Notes under the pieces: generated by a model
Seen by the model: the letters and a program-made list of their open reading frames with translations, nothing else
Told to the model about the DNA's origin: nothing
Database searches by the model: none
In this document: in pieces, positions 41,201 through 52,163 of the stretch
Layout of the letters: the number at the start of each line of letters is the position of its first letter
Position numbering within the stretch: the first letter of the stretch is position 1
Program-made: the position numbers and the translations under genes
Assembly: GCF_008330945.1 (NCBI RefSeq)
Contig: NZ_CP043489.1
Coordinates: 2,863,501 to 2,927,500, forward strand
Origin: Labrys sp. KNU-23
Lineage (GTDB): Bacteria; Pseudomonadota; Alphaproteobacteria; Rhizobiales; Labraceae
Length of the DNA: 64,000 nt
Direction of reading: 5' to 3'

Positions 41201-42013
41201 ATGCTTCGCTTTGCCCGCCGGGCTTTTCTGGCTCTCTCCGTCGGCCTCGTCTTCGCGCCCGTCATGGCGCAGGCCGAGGACGCTTCCGCCGCCAAGGCTG
41301 CGCAGGCCGGGGCCGGTGACGTTACCGTCTTCGCGGCGGCCAGCCTCAAGGGCTCGCTCGACGAGGCTGCCAAGGCCTGGACCGCGAGCTCGGGCAAGAA
41401 GGTGGTGATTTCCTATGCGGCTTCCTCGGCGCTGATGAAGCAGATCGAGCAGGGCGCGCCGGCCGATGTCTTCGCCTCCGCCGATCTCGACTGGATGAAA
41501 TACGGTGTCGACAAGAAGTTGATCAAGGAAGGCAGCGTGGTGAAGCTGCTCGGCAACGCCTTGGTGCTGATCGCGCCGGCCGACGCCGCTGCCGCCATCG
41601 AACTCAAGCCCGGGGTCGATCTCGCCGGCGCCATCGGCGAGGGCAAGATCGCCGTGGGCGAAGTGAAGACGGTGCCGGCCGGCAAATATGCCCGGGCCGC
41701 CTTCGAAAAACTCGGCATCCTCAAGGCAGTCGAGCCGAAATTCGCGCAGACCGACAATGTGCGTGCCGCTCTCGCGCTGGTCGCGCGTGGCGAGGCCAAG
41801 TTCGGCGTGGTCTATGCCACCGATGCGGCCGCCGATCCGAAGGTGAAGGTCGTCGCCACCTTCCCCGCCGATTCGCATGAACCGATCGTCTATCCCTTCG
41901 GCCTGACGGCGTCGTCCAGCAATGCCGATGCTGCCGGCTTTCTGGGTTATCTCAAGACGGCGGATGGCCAGAAGCCCTTCGCCAAGGCCGGGTTCACGCT
42001 GCTGAAGGAGTAG
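41201..42013 (+). CDS. modA: Molybdate ABC transporter substrate-binding protein ModA
   Basis: A 270-residue periplasmic binding protein. The signal peptide is residues 1 to about 26 (ALSVGLVFAPVMAQAE). Ligand-loop motifs are TVFAAASLKGSLDEAAKAW, YAASSALMKQIEQGAPADVF and the C-terminal VYATDAAADPKVKVVATFP, ending in FAKAGFTLLKE. It binds molybdate (or tungstate) for the ModBC importer. The usual modB and modC genes do not follow; a repeat and a TetR gene do. A ModE-like box upstream supports the assignment. Confidence 0.94.
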   Translation: MLRFARRAFLALSVGLVFAPVMAQAEDASAAKAAQAGAGDVTVFAAASLKGSLDEAAKAWTASSGKKVVISYAASSALMKQIEQGAPADVFASADLDWMKYGVDKKLIKEGSVVKLLGNALVLIAPADAAAAIELKPGVDLAGAIGEGKIAVGEVKTVPAGKYARAAFEKLGILKAVEPKFAQTDNVRAALALVARGEAKFGVVYATDAAADPKVKVVATFPADSHEPIVYPFGLTASSSNADAAGFLGYLKTADGQKPFAKAGFTLLKE

Positions 42014-42052
42014 TAACAACGTTGCGCGGGCATGACGGAGCACGGGAGGTGG

Positions 42053-42132
42053 GGAGTGTCAGCCTCCTGGCTGACGTCTAGAAGAGAAGGGGTTGTCGGC
42101 AAGCAACATGTCAGCCAGGAGGCTGACACTCC
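42053..42132. repeat. Inverted repeat element after modA
   Basis: Perfect 23-bp arms (42053-42075 and 42110-42132) separated by 34 nt. Each arm is itself a small hairpin (GTCAGC-N6-GCTGAC). The outer sequence GGAGTGTCAGCCTCC is closely similar to GGAGTGTCGGCCTCC at 61560, so this is one member of a dispersed family. It could also terminate modA transcription. Confidence 0.75.
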
Positions 42133-42245
42133 ACATCCCGGTGGGGACTTGCTTCATCGTCCGGCAACAATCTTCACTCGATTGTGTCCGATCTCCTGCT
42201 TCCTCCTCTCCCAATTCTGCCGGAAATCGGGCAGGAAATGAGACT

Positions 42246-42269
42246 CGCTGGTTTTATCCGTAACCAGCG
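42246..42269. promoter_or_regulatory. TetR operator candidate
   Basis: CGCTGGTT (42246-42253) and AACCAGCG (42262-42269) are perfect complements with an 8-nt AT-rich spacer, ending 20 bp before the TetR start codon. This is the usual arrangement for autoregulation by a TetR repressor. Confidence 0.65.
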
Positions 42270-42289
42270 GGTTTTGATTCGGGGCCATC

Positions 42290-42952
42290 ATGGAGCAGCG
42301 CACGGACGACAAGTCCTCGGGGGAAGAGCACTGGCGTGACGTCCGGCGTAACAATTTGCTGGACGCGGCCGGTCGTATCTTCGCGCGCCAGGGCTATGAC
42401 TCGGCCTCGGTGGACGATATCGCCTTCGAGGCCGGCATCGGCAAGGCCACCGTCTATCGCTATTTCTCCAGCAAGGAAGCCCTGTTCGAGGCGGTGTTTG
42501 CCCAGACGCTCGACGATCTCGAGGTCCGGCTCGACAGCGCCCTGCTGCGCGAGGGCAATTTCCGCGAGCGCCTGACCTATCTCGTCGCCGAGATCGTGCC
42601 CACGGTGCGCACCCATCTCAGCACCATCCGCGACCTCAACGAAGGCGAGAATTCCAAGCGACGCATCTTCCGCCGCCGCCGCGGTGCCATCGCCCAGCGC
42701 CTGATCACGGTGATCGAGGAGGCCCAGCGCCGTGGCGAGGCCCGGATCTATGATGCCGACATGGCGGCACGGCTGCTGATCGGCATGGCCTGGATCGGCG
42801 TGGGCGCCGACTACCTCTCCGACATCGAGGTGACGCGCGACGTGGTCGACATGGCGCTCAACGGCATTGCCCAGGGACGGCCGGTGCCGGAAGGACGGGT
42901 CACCCGGCTCGAACCGGGCAGGCGCGGCCGCAAGGGGAGAGCACCCTCGTGA
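42290..42952 (+). CDS. TetR family transcriptional regulator
   Basis: A 220-residue TetR-type repressor. The HTH is residues 18-65 (NNLLDAAGRIFARQGYDSAS, IGKATVYRYFSSKEALF). The ligand domain includes an Arg-rich helix (SKRRIFRRRRGAIAQRL). Its stop overlaps the GTG start of the MFS exporter gene (GTGA), so it is transcribed with the pump it probably represses. A perfect dyad lies just upstream. Confidence 0.93.
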   Translation: MEQRTDDKSSGEEHWRDVRRNNLLDAAGRIFARQGYDSASVDDIAFEAGIGKATVYRYFSSKEALFEAVFAQTLDDLEVRLDSALLREGNFRERLTYLVAEIVPTVRTHLSTIRDLNEGENSKRRIFRRRRGAIAQRLITVIEEAQRRGEARIYDADMAARLLIGMAWIGVGADYLSDIEVTRDVVDMALNGIAQGRPVPEGRVTRLEPGRRGRKGRAPS

Positions 42953-44376
42953 ACGAGGGACTGAAATCGCAAGGCCGATTGCTGCCGCTGATCATCGCCA
43001 CCGGCCTGTTCATGGAGAACCTGGACTCGACGGTGCTGTCGACGGCACTGCCCACCATCGCGCGCGATTTCGGTACCAGCCCGATCTATCTCAAGCTCAC
43101 CCTCACCTCCTATCTGCTCTCGCTGGCGATCTTCATCCCGACCTCCGGCTGGATGGCCGACCGCTTCGGCGCCCGCACCGTGTTCCGCGCCGCCATCGTG
43201 GTGTTCGGTCTCGGTTCGATCGCCTGTGGCCTCTCCTCCAACCTCACCGAACTGGTGGCAGCCCGCATCGTGCAGGGCATGGGCGGAGCGATGATGACGC
43301 CGGTCGGCCGGCTGATCATTCTCAAGACCACGCCCAAGCACGATCTCGTCAACGCCATGATGTGGCTGACCCTGCCGGCCCTGCTCGGCCCGCTCAGCGG
43401 GCCGCCGCTAGGGGGTTTCATCACCACCTATTTCCACTGGCGCCTGATCTTCTGGATCAACATCCCCATCGCCGTGCTCGGCATCGTCCTCGCCAGCCTC
43501 TATGTGCCCAATGTGCGCGAGGACGAGCGACGTCCCTTCGACCTCGTTGGCTTCCTCATCCTGGCGCCGGGCCTGGTGGCGCTGATGGGCGGCGCGACGC
43601 TGTCGGGCCTCGACCTGGTGCCGGCGAGCGTCAATATCGGCCTTGCCGCGGCGGGCCTGGCCCTGATCGGCCTTTATGTCCACCATGCCGGGCGGGTCGC
43701 CAATCCGCTGATCGAACTGAGGCTGCTGCGCTTTCCGACCTTCCGGGCCGCCATCGGCGGCGGCTTCCTGTTCCGCATCGGCGTCGGCGCCACGCCCTTC
43801 CTGCTGGCGCTCTATTTCCAGCTCGGCTTCGATTTCAGCCCGTTCCAGTCGGGCCTGCTGACGCTTGCTACCGGCGCCGGCGCCATGGCCATGAAGGCCC
43901 TGGCCGGGCCGATCCTGCGCCGGCTCGGCTTCCGCCGGGTACTGACCTGGAACGCCGTACTGTCCTCCGTCCTGGTGGCAGCCCCGGCCCTGTTCCATGC
44001 CGGCATGCCGGTGCTGCTGATCTCGCTCACCTTGCTCGCCGCCGGTTTCACCCGCTCGCTGCAATTCACCTCGATCAACATTGCCGGTGTCTCGGACATT
44101 CCGCCCGAGCTGATGGGCCGGGTCACTTCGATGACCTCGGTGCTGCAGGAATTGGCGGGCTCCGTCGGCGTCTCCGTCGCCGCGCTGGCGCTGGAGACCT
44201 CGATGCATCTGCACGGCGCCGGCCATCTCACCGCGCCGGTCTTCCCGCCGGTCTTCCTGATGATCGGGGTGATCGCCATGACCTCGGGCCTGATCTTCCT
44301 CACCTTGCCGCGCAATGTCGGCAATGAGCTGCTCGCCCCGGCGCCGGGGCCCCGAACGCCCGCCGCAGCGGAGTGA
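42949..44376 (+). CDS. MFS multidrug transporter, DHA2 (EmrB/QacA-like) family
   Basis: A 475-residue proton-driven exporter with 14 hydrophobic segments. Motif D1 is in MENLDSTVLSTALPTIARDF, motif A in GWMADRFGARTVFRAAI, and a motif C-like PLSGPPLGGFITTYF follows helix 5. It starts with GTG 42949, overlapping the TetR stop. No membrane fusion partner of the EmrA type is adjacent, although an RND adaptor gene follows 244 bp later. Drug range is unknown. Confidence 0.93.
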   Translation: MNEGLKSQGRLLPLIIATGLFMENLDSTVLSTALPTIARDFGTSPIYLKLTLTSYLLSLAIFIPTSGWMADRFGARTVFRAAIVVFGLGSIACGLSSNLTELVAARIVQGMGGAMMTPVGRLIILKTTPKHDLVNAMMWLTLPALLGPLSGPPLGGFITTYFHWRLIFWINIPIAVLGIVLASLYVPNVREDERRPFDLVGFLILAPGLVALMGGATLSGLDLVPASVNIGLAAAGLALIGLYVHHAGRVANPLIELRLLRFPTFRAAIGGGFLFRIGVGATPFLLALYFQLGFDFSPFQSGLLTLATGAGAMAMKALAGPILRRLGFRRVLTWNAVLSSVLVAAPALFHAGMPVLLISLTLLAAGFTRSLQFTSINIAGVSDIPPELMGRVTSMTSVLQELAGSVGVSVAALALETSMHLHGAGHLTAPVFPPVFLMIGVIAMTSGLIFLTLPRNVGNELLAPAPGPRTPAAAE

Positions 44377-44620
44377 ATCGGCGGCCGTGATCCCATCACA
44401 CGGTATCACGATGGGGTGATCCGGGGCCTTTGGACATCAATCGAAGTTGGACAGAAACATCCCTTAACACTGGCCCACACTTCCGTCGTCATCGCCGCCA
44501 CAAATCGGATTCGAACCGCAGGACGTTTCCTGGCTCATGGATCGCACGCCCGTCCATAAGCGATGAAACGTCCGAGGGCATGTGCGCTTGCAGGCAGGCG
44601 CGATTCGACGGATCGGACCC

Positions 44621-45838
44621 ATGAATATCGAACGTGAACCCAGACGGCGCCGCTGGCCCGCCGGGCTGGCAATCCTGATGGTCGGGCTGGGAAGCTATGC
44701 GGCCTGGCGTCATTTCGCGCAGGCGGCGCCGGCGCCCCAGGCACAGGCCGCGCCTGCCGCCAAAGTGCCGGTCACCTTCGCGCAAGCGGCGAAGTCCGAC
44801 TATCCCGTCGAGGTCGATGGTTTGGGCACGGTTTCTCCCTTCAAGACGGTGACGGTGAGAAGCCGGGTCGACGGCGAGATCACCAGGGTGTTGTTCAAGC
44901 AGGGCCAGATGGTCAAGCAGGGCGATCCGCTGGTGGAGATCGACAAGCGCCCCTACCAGGCAGCCCTGGATCAGGCGGTCGCCAAGAAGGCGCAGGATGA
45001 GGCCAGCCTCAGGAACGACCAGCTGAACTTGCAGCGCTTCCAGAACCTTGCCCAGAAGAGCTTCGAATCGCAGCAGGCCGTCGATACCCAGCAGGCCCTG
45101 GTCGACCAGGTCAAGGCCCAGATAGAGGGGGATGACGCGGCCATTGCCAATGCCCGCACCAATCTCGACTACACCACCATCAAGGCGCCCTTCACCGGCC
45201 GCACCGGCTTCCGCCAGATCGACCCAGGCAACATCGTGCATGCCGCCGACCAGAACGGCATCGTCACCATCGCCCAGCTCCAGCCCATCGCGGTGCAGTT
45301 CACCGAACCCCAGGACTTGCTGCCAGCGATCGCCAGGGCGTTCGAACGCGGGCCGGCCCCGGTCGAGGCCCTCACTTCCGATGGCCAGACCGTTCTTTCG
45401 CGCGGCACGCTGGCGGTGATCGACAACACCGTCAACCAGGCGACGGGTACGATCAGCCTGAAGGCACGTTTCGACAATGCCGACAATGCGCTCTGGCCTG
45501 GCCTGTCGGTCGACACCCGACTGCTGGTGGACACGCTCAAGCAGGTTCTCGTGGTGCCTGAGGATGCCGTCCAGCATGGGCCATCGGGCCTTTTCGCCTA
45601 TGTGATCGGCGACGACGGCAAGGCCGTGGCGACACCGATCCAGGTGAGCATGAGCGGCAATGGCCGCGCCGTGGTCAACCAGGGGCTGACGGTCGGTCAG
45701 AAGGTCGTGGTTTCCGGCCAGGCGCGCCTGCAGAACGGAGCGGAGGTCGAGGCGCGGCAGCTGTCGTCCCCGGATGGCAAGGTTGCCGATCAGGCTGCCC
45801 TGCCGGCGGGCGACAATCCTACTGGGAAGGCTGACTGA
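44621..45838 (+). CDS. RND efflux periplasmic adaptor (MdtA/MexH-type membrane fusion protein)
   Basis: A 405-residue adaptor. The N-terminal anchor is residues 14-30 (WPAGLAILMVGLGSYAAW), followed by a lipoyl-like half (VTVRSRVDGEITRVLFKQGQ), a coiled-coil hairpin (about 120-190, QAVAKKAQDEASLRNDQLNL) and NLDYTTIKAPFTGRTGFRQI. A beta-barrel and membrane-proximal domain complete it. It links the RND pump to an outer-membrane channel. ATG 44621 is preferred; a GTG at 44582 is in frame. The pump gene starts 2 bp after its stop codon. No TolC-like gene follows. Confidence 0.93.
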   Translation: MNIEREPRRRRWPAGLAILMVGLGSYAAWRHFAQAAPAPQAQAAPAAKVPVTFAQAAKSDYPVEVDGLGTVSPFKTVTVRSRVDGEITRVLFKQGQMVKQGDPLVEIDKRPYQAALDQAVAKKAQDEASLRNDQLNLQRFQNLAQKSFESQQAVDTQQALVDQVKAQIEGDDAAIANARTNLDYTTIKAPFTGRTGFRQIDPGNIVHAADQNGIVTIAQLQPIAVQFTEPQDLLPAIARAFERGPAPVEALTSDGQTVLSRGTLAVIDNTVNQATGTISLKARFDNADNALWPGLSVDTRLLVDTLKQVLVVPEDAVQHGPSGLFAYVIGDDGKAVATPIQVSMSGNGRAVVNQGLTVGQKVVVSGQARLQNGAEVEARQLSSPDGKVADQAALPAGDNPTGKAD

Positions 45839-45840
45839 CC

Positions 45841-48800
45841 ATGCCCGGTATCTCCACCCCCTTCATCCGCCACCCGGTTGCCACCACGCTCTTGATGGTG
45901 GGCATCCTGTTCGTCGGCATCATCGCCTATCCGCAATTGCCGGTGGCGCCGCTGCCGGAAGTGGACTTCCCGACCATCCAGGTTTCCGCCAACCTGCCGG
46001 GCGCCGATCCCGCCACCATGGCCTCGTCGGTAGCCCAGCCGCTGGAGACTCAGTTCTCGCTGATCCCGGGCATTTCGGAGATGACCTCGTCGAGCCAGAC
46101 CAGCTCGACCCAGATCACCCTGCAGTTCGACCTGTCCCGCAATATCGATGGCGCGGGCGCGGACGTTCTTGCGGCCATCAACGCCGCCAACGGGCAATTG
46201 CCCAAGAACATGCCGAGCCCGCCGACCTATCGAAAGGTCAATCCGGCCGATTCCCCCATCCTGTTGCTCGGAGCCACCTCCGATACGTTGCCTTTGACCG
46301 CGGTGTCCGACCAGGCGCTCACCAAGCTGGCCCAGGCCATCAGCCAGATCGGCGGCGTCGGCCAGGTCAATGTCGGCGGCCAGCAGACCCCGTCCATCCG
46401 CGTCCAGGTCGATCCCGCCAAGCTGGTGGCCAAGGGATTGTCGCTGGAGGACATCAGGACCCCGCTTGCCGTCACCACGGTCAACAATCCCAAGGGCACC
46501 TTCAACGGCGCCACCCGCTCCTACACCATCTATGCCAACGACCAGCTCACCGATGCCAAGGACTGGAACGACGTCATCATCGCCTATCGCAATGGCAGCC
46601 CGGTGCGCGTGCGCGATATCGGGCAGGCGGTGAGCGCCCCCCAGGACGACACCCAGGCCGGCTGGGCCGACGGCAAGCGCGGCGTCTTCCTGGTGATCTT
46701 CAAGCAGCCCGGCGCCAACGTCATCGACACCGTCGACAATGTGATGAAGGTGCTGCCCCGCCTGGAGGCGGGCATTTCGCCCGCCATCAAGATCTCGGTG
46801 CTGTCGGACCGCACCCAGACCATCCGTGCCGCCGTGAAGGACGTGCAGTTCACGCTGCTGCTCACCATCGGCCTCGTCGTCATGGTGATCTTCGTCTTCC
46901 TGCGCAGCGTATGGGCCACGGTGATCCCCTCCATCACAGTGCCGCTCGCCTTGCTGGGCGCCTGCGCCCTGATGTGGCTGGCCGGCTACAGCCTCGACAA
47001 TCTCTCGCTGATGGCGCTGACCATCGCGGTGGGCTTCGTGGTCGACGACGCCATCGTCATGCTGGAGAACATCACCCGCCATATCGAAGAGGGCGAAAGG
47101 CCGATGGCCGCCGCCCTCAAGGGCGCCGGCGAGATCGGCTTCACCATCCTGTCGATCAGCATCTCGCTGATCGCCGTGCTGATTCCGCTCCTGTTGATGA
47201 GTGGCATCATCGGGCGCCTGTTCCGGGAATTTGCGATCACGCTCGCCATGACCATCGTGGTCTCGGCCTTCGTGTCGCTGACCCTGACGCCGATGATGGC
47301 CTCGCGCTTCCTCAAGCCGCTTCACGAGGAGCACCATGGCAGGCTCTACAAGCTCAGCGAGTCCTTCTTCGAGGCCATGGTGAACGCCTATGAGCGCGGC
47401 CTCGACCTCGTGCTGCGCTTTCGCTTCATCACTTTGCTGACCTTCTTCGCCACGGTTGCACTGTCGGGCTATCTGTTCGCGATCATTCCCAAAGGCTTCT
47501 TTCCGCAGCAGGATACCGGCCTGATCACCGGTGTCGTCGAGGCGGCACAGGATACTTCGGTCGCCGACATGGCGCGTCACATGGAGGAACTCGGCGCCAT
47601 CGTGCTCAAGGATCCGGCCATCGCCCATATGGCGATGCGCATGGGCGGCAACGGTAACACCCTCAACGACGGCACCATGTATATCACGCTGAAGCCGCGC
47701 GACGAGCGCAGCGCCTCGGCTGACCAGGTAATCCGCCGCCTGCAGAGCCAGACCGTCAAGGTCGAGGGCGCGCGGCTCTACCTGCAATCGGCGCAGGACG
47801 TACGCCTCGGCGGCCGGGCCTCGCGCACGCAATACCAGTTCACGCTGCAGGGCACCGACATCGACCAGCTCAACCAATGGGCGCCCAAGCTGCTGGACGC
47901 CATGAAGTCCATGCCGGAGCTGCGCGACGTCGCCTCCGACCAGCAGGCATCCGGCACCACGCTGACCCTGTCGATCGACCGTGACCAGGCCGCCCGCTAC
48001 GGGCTGACGCCCGACATCATCGACGCCACGCTCTATGATGCCTTCGGCCAGCGCCAGATCGCGCAATTCTCGACCCAGCTCTCGACCTATTATGTCATCC
48101 TGGAGGTGCTGCCCGCCCTGCAGAAGAGCACGGCAACGCTGCAGCAGATCTATCTGCGTTCGCCGACCACCGGCGGCGAGGTGCCGCTCTCGGCCTTTGC
48201 GAAATGGAGCACCGATCCCGTCCGTCCGCTCGCCATCAACCATCAGGGCCAGTTCCCGGCGGTGACGATCTCCTTCAACCTCGCGCCCGGCGTGGCGCTC
48301 GGGCAGGCGACAACTGCCATCGAGGCCCTGGAAAAGCGGATGGAGCTGCCGGCCACCATCGGCTCGACCTTCCAGGGTACGGCGCAGGCCTTCCAGGACT
48401 CGCTTTCCTCGGTGCCGATGCTGATCGTTGCGGCTCTCGTGGTGGTCTACCTGATCCTCGGCATTCTCTATGAGAGCTTCATCCACCCCCTCACCATCCT
48501 CTCGACCCTGCCTTCGGCGGGGGTGGGGGCGCTGGCGACGCTGCTGCTGTTCCATTTCGACTTCAGCCTGATCGCCCTGATCGGGGTCATCCTACTGATC
48601 GGCATCGTCAAGAAGAACGGCATCATGCTGGTCGACTTTGCCATCGTCGCCGAGCGCGACCACCGCATGAGCGCCGTGGAGGCGATCCGCCGGGCCTGCC
48701 TCCTGCGCTTCCGGCCGATCCTGATGACCACCATGGCCGCCTTGCTCGGCGGTGTCCCGCTGATGCTGGGCTCCGGCACCGGTTCGGAGATCCGCCAGCC

Positions 48801-49020
48801 TCTCGGCTATGCCATGGTCGGCGGCCTCATCGTCAGCCAGGTGCTGACGCTCTTCACCACGCCGGTGATCTATCTCTATCTCGACGGCTTTGCGAAATGG
48901 CTGAGAAGCGGTCGCGATTCGGACGAATCGAGCGAACCTCCGGAAGCCGTCCTGGCGGGAGAGCCCAGGGAGGACCAGGATCTGGTCCTGCCCGAACCAC
49001 GCGCCGTGGCGATGCGGTGA
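45841..49020 (+). CDS. RND multidrug efflux permease (MdtB/MdtC-like, HAE1 family)
   Basis: A 1059-residue inner-membrane pump with 12 transmembrane helices and two large periplasmic loops. The N-terminus PFIRHPVATTLLMVGILFVG is typical. The proton-relay aspartates are in helix 4 (LMALTIAVGFVVDDAIVMLE), and a Lys-rich segment, GVILLIGIVKKNGIMLVDFA, marks helix 10. Sequence character is closest to the MdtB/MdtC branch. Normally two such subunits form heterotrimers, but only one is present, so it may act as a homotrimer. It is cotranscribed with the adaptor. Confidence 0.94.
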   Translation: MPGISTPFIRHPVATTLLMVGILFVGIIAYPQLPVAPLPEVDFPTIQVSANLPGADPATMASSVAQPLETQFSLIPGISEMTSSSQTSSTQITLQFDLSRNIDGAGADVLAAINAANGQLPKNMPSPPTYRKVNPADSPILLLGATSDTLPLTAVSDQALTKLAQAISQIGGVGQVNVGGQQTPSIRVQVDPAKLVAKGLSLEDIRTPLAVTTVNNPKGTFNGATRSYTIYANDQLTDAKDWNDVIIAYRNGSPVRVRDIGQAVSAPQDDTQAGWADGKRGVFLVIFKQPGANVIDTVDNVMKVLPRLEAGISPAIKISVLSDRTQTIRAAVKDVQFTLLLTIGLVVMVIFVFLRSVWATVIPSITVPLALLGACALMWLAGYSLDNLSLMALTIAVGFVVDDAIVMLENITRHIEEGERPMAAALKGAGEIGFTILSISISLIAVLIPLLLMSGIIGRLFREFAITLAMTIVVSAFVSLTLTPMMASRFLKPLHEEHHGRLYKLSESFFEAMVNAYERGLDLVLRFRFITLLTFFATVALSGYLFAIIPKGFFPQQDTGLITGVVEAAQDTSVADMARHMEELGAIVLKDPAIAHMAMRMGGNGNTLNDGTMYITLKPRDERSASADQVIRRLQSQTVKVEGARLYLQSAQDVRLGGRASRTQYQFTLQGTDIDQLNQWAPKLLDAMKSMPELRDVASDQQASGTTLTLSIDRDQAARYGLTPDIIDATLYDAFGQRQIAQFSTQLSTYYVILEVLPALQKSTATLQQIYLRSPTTGGEVPLSAFAKWSTDPVRPLAINHQGQFPAVTISFNLAPGVALGQATTAIEALEKRMELPATIGSTFQGTAQAFQDSLSSVPMLIVAALVVVYLILGILYESFIHPLTILSTLPSAGVGALATLLLFHFDFSLIALIGVILLIGIVKKNGIMLVDFAIVAERDHRMSAVEAIRRACLLRFRPILMTTMAALLGGVPLMLGSGTGSEIRQPLGYAMVGGLIVSQVLTLFTTPVIYLYLDGFAKWLRSGRDSDESSEPPEAVLAGEPREDQDLVLPEPRAVAMR

Positions 49021-49032
49021 GGGAGCACCGGC

Positions 49033-49860
49033 TCAGGCGGCCCGCACGATCATCTCGATGGGCGCAATCAGCCCGTCGGCGAGGGCCGACATCACATTGC
49101 CGATGCGCAGGGGAGCATTCTCGCCCATCAGGACCTGCGGCCCGAGCGGCGAGGGGCCGTCGCGGGCAACCTTCTCCCTCATCTCGCGGCCGAGCCGAAG
49201 GGCGAGGTCGCGATGGCTGCGCTCGAGCTCCAGGCTGAAACCGGCCTGGGCCAGGGCCTGGCGGTAGCGGCTGGGTGGCTCCACGAAGCTGGTGGCCGAA
49301 CTCATCGCCCAGGGCATCGGGTAGGGCAGGTCGCCTTTCCCCTGGTGCATGATGTCGTAGACGCCAAAGCGTGCCCCCGGCCTGAGCACCCGGCGTATCT
49401 CTCGAAAGAGCGTATCCTTGTCGGCGATGTTCATGCCGACATGGAACAAGGTGGCACCATCGAAACTCGCGGCCTCGAAAGGCAAGGCGAGGGCGCTGCC
49501 CTGCACGAAGGAGACCCGTCCCGACAAATGGCAGCGCCGGGTCACCGCCTCCGCCACGGCGACGAATTCGGCGGTGAGATCGATACCGGTGACGCTGCAG
49601 CCGAGCGCCTGCGCCAGATGCCGCGCCGGCCCCCCGATGCCCGAGCCGACATCGAGCACATGCATGGCGTGGGTGAAGGCGAGATCCTCGGCCAGCTCTT
49701 CGGTGGCGGCGGCCCAGCCGAGATGGAACTCGTCGATGCCGGCGAGATCACCGGCGGCGAGCCGGTCCGGATCCTTGCCGGCGGCTTCGAGCGCCGCGAA
49801 CAGGGTGCGTTCGAGCGATCCTTGCGTGTAATGGCTGGCGACGGCACCTTCGATGTCCAT
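49033..49860 (-). CDS. SAM-dependent methyltransferase (UbiE/sarcosine-dimethylglycine methyltransferase-like)
   Basis: A 275-residue class I methyltransferase. Motif I is MHVLDVGSGIGGPARHLAQA, with an acidic end to strand 2 in VTGIDLTAEF, motif IV-like SFDGATLFHVGMNI and EIRRVLRPGARFGVYDIM. The overall pattern matches small-molecule methyltransferases such as those acting on glycine derivatives. It converges on the RND pump gene with a 12-bp gap. Substrate not determinable. Confidence 0.86.
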   Translation of the reverse strand: MDIEGAVASHYTQGSLERTLFAALEAAGKDPDRLAAGDLAGIDEFHLGWAAATEELAEDLAFTHAMHVLDVGSGIGGPARHLAQALGCSVTGIDLTAEFVAVAEAVTRRCHLSGRVSFVQGSALALPFEAASFDGATLFHVGMNIADKDTLFREIRRVLRPGARFGVYDIMHQGKGDLPYPMPWAMSSATSFVEPPSRYRQALAQAGFSLELERSHRDLALRLGREMREKVARDGPSPLGPQVLMGENAPLRIGNVMSALADGLIAPIEMIVRAA

Positions 49861-50214
49861 AGCCGCATCCTTTCTTGGCAGGCGGTATTAGGGCGTGGCA
49901 TCGCAAGTTCGGCCGCCACTATACCGCGTGGCGCCAAGCAATGACAGACGCACCGCAGTATCCACTGGAGCACGTGGGGGACTTGCCCTGCGCCCGCGCT
50001 TTGTCATAAGCGTTCTAGAAAGCATCTTGTGATTTTTGGCGGAATCGCCAGGAGTCACAAGGACGCCCGAGCCAATCTATCAGGTTGGCTTGAAACAAGG
50101 AGCTGGAGGGAAAGGGCGTTTCGCGAAGACGCGCTTTGCTCCAGAGGAAACGCCGGCCCCGAAGCCGGCGCGGGTTCAAGGCCGCGGCACGATCCCGGCC
50201 GATGGGAGGAAGGC
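49861..50214. other. Promoter and leader region of acs (354 bp)
   Basis: No coding gene is supported. A hairpin AGCCAA-N9-TTGGCT (50070-50090), CGTTTC/GAAACG arms around 50128-50155 and a GCCGGC-N6-GCCGGC element near 50153-50170 suggest a structured 5' leader for acs. The AT-rich GTGATTTTTGGCGG near 50029 is a plausible promoter section. Confidence 0.45.
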
Positions 50215-52161
<1,947 letters not shown>

Positions 52162-52163
52162 AG

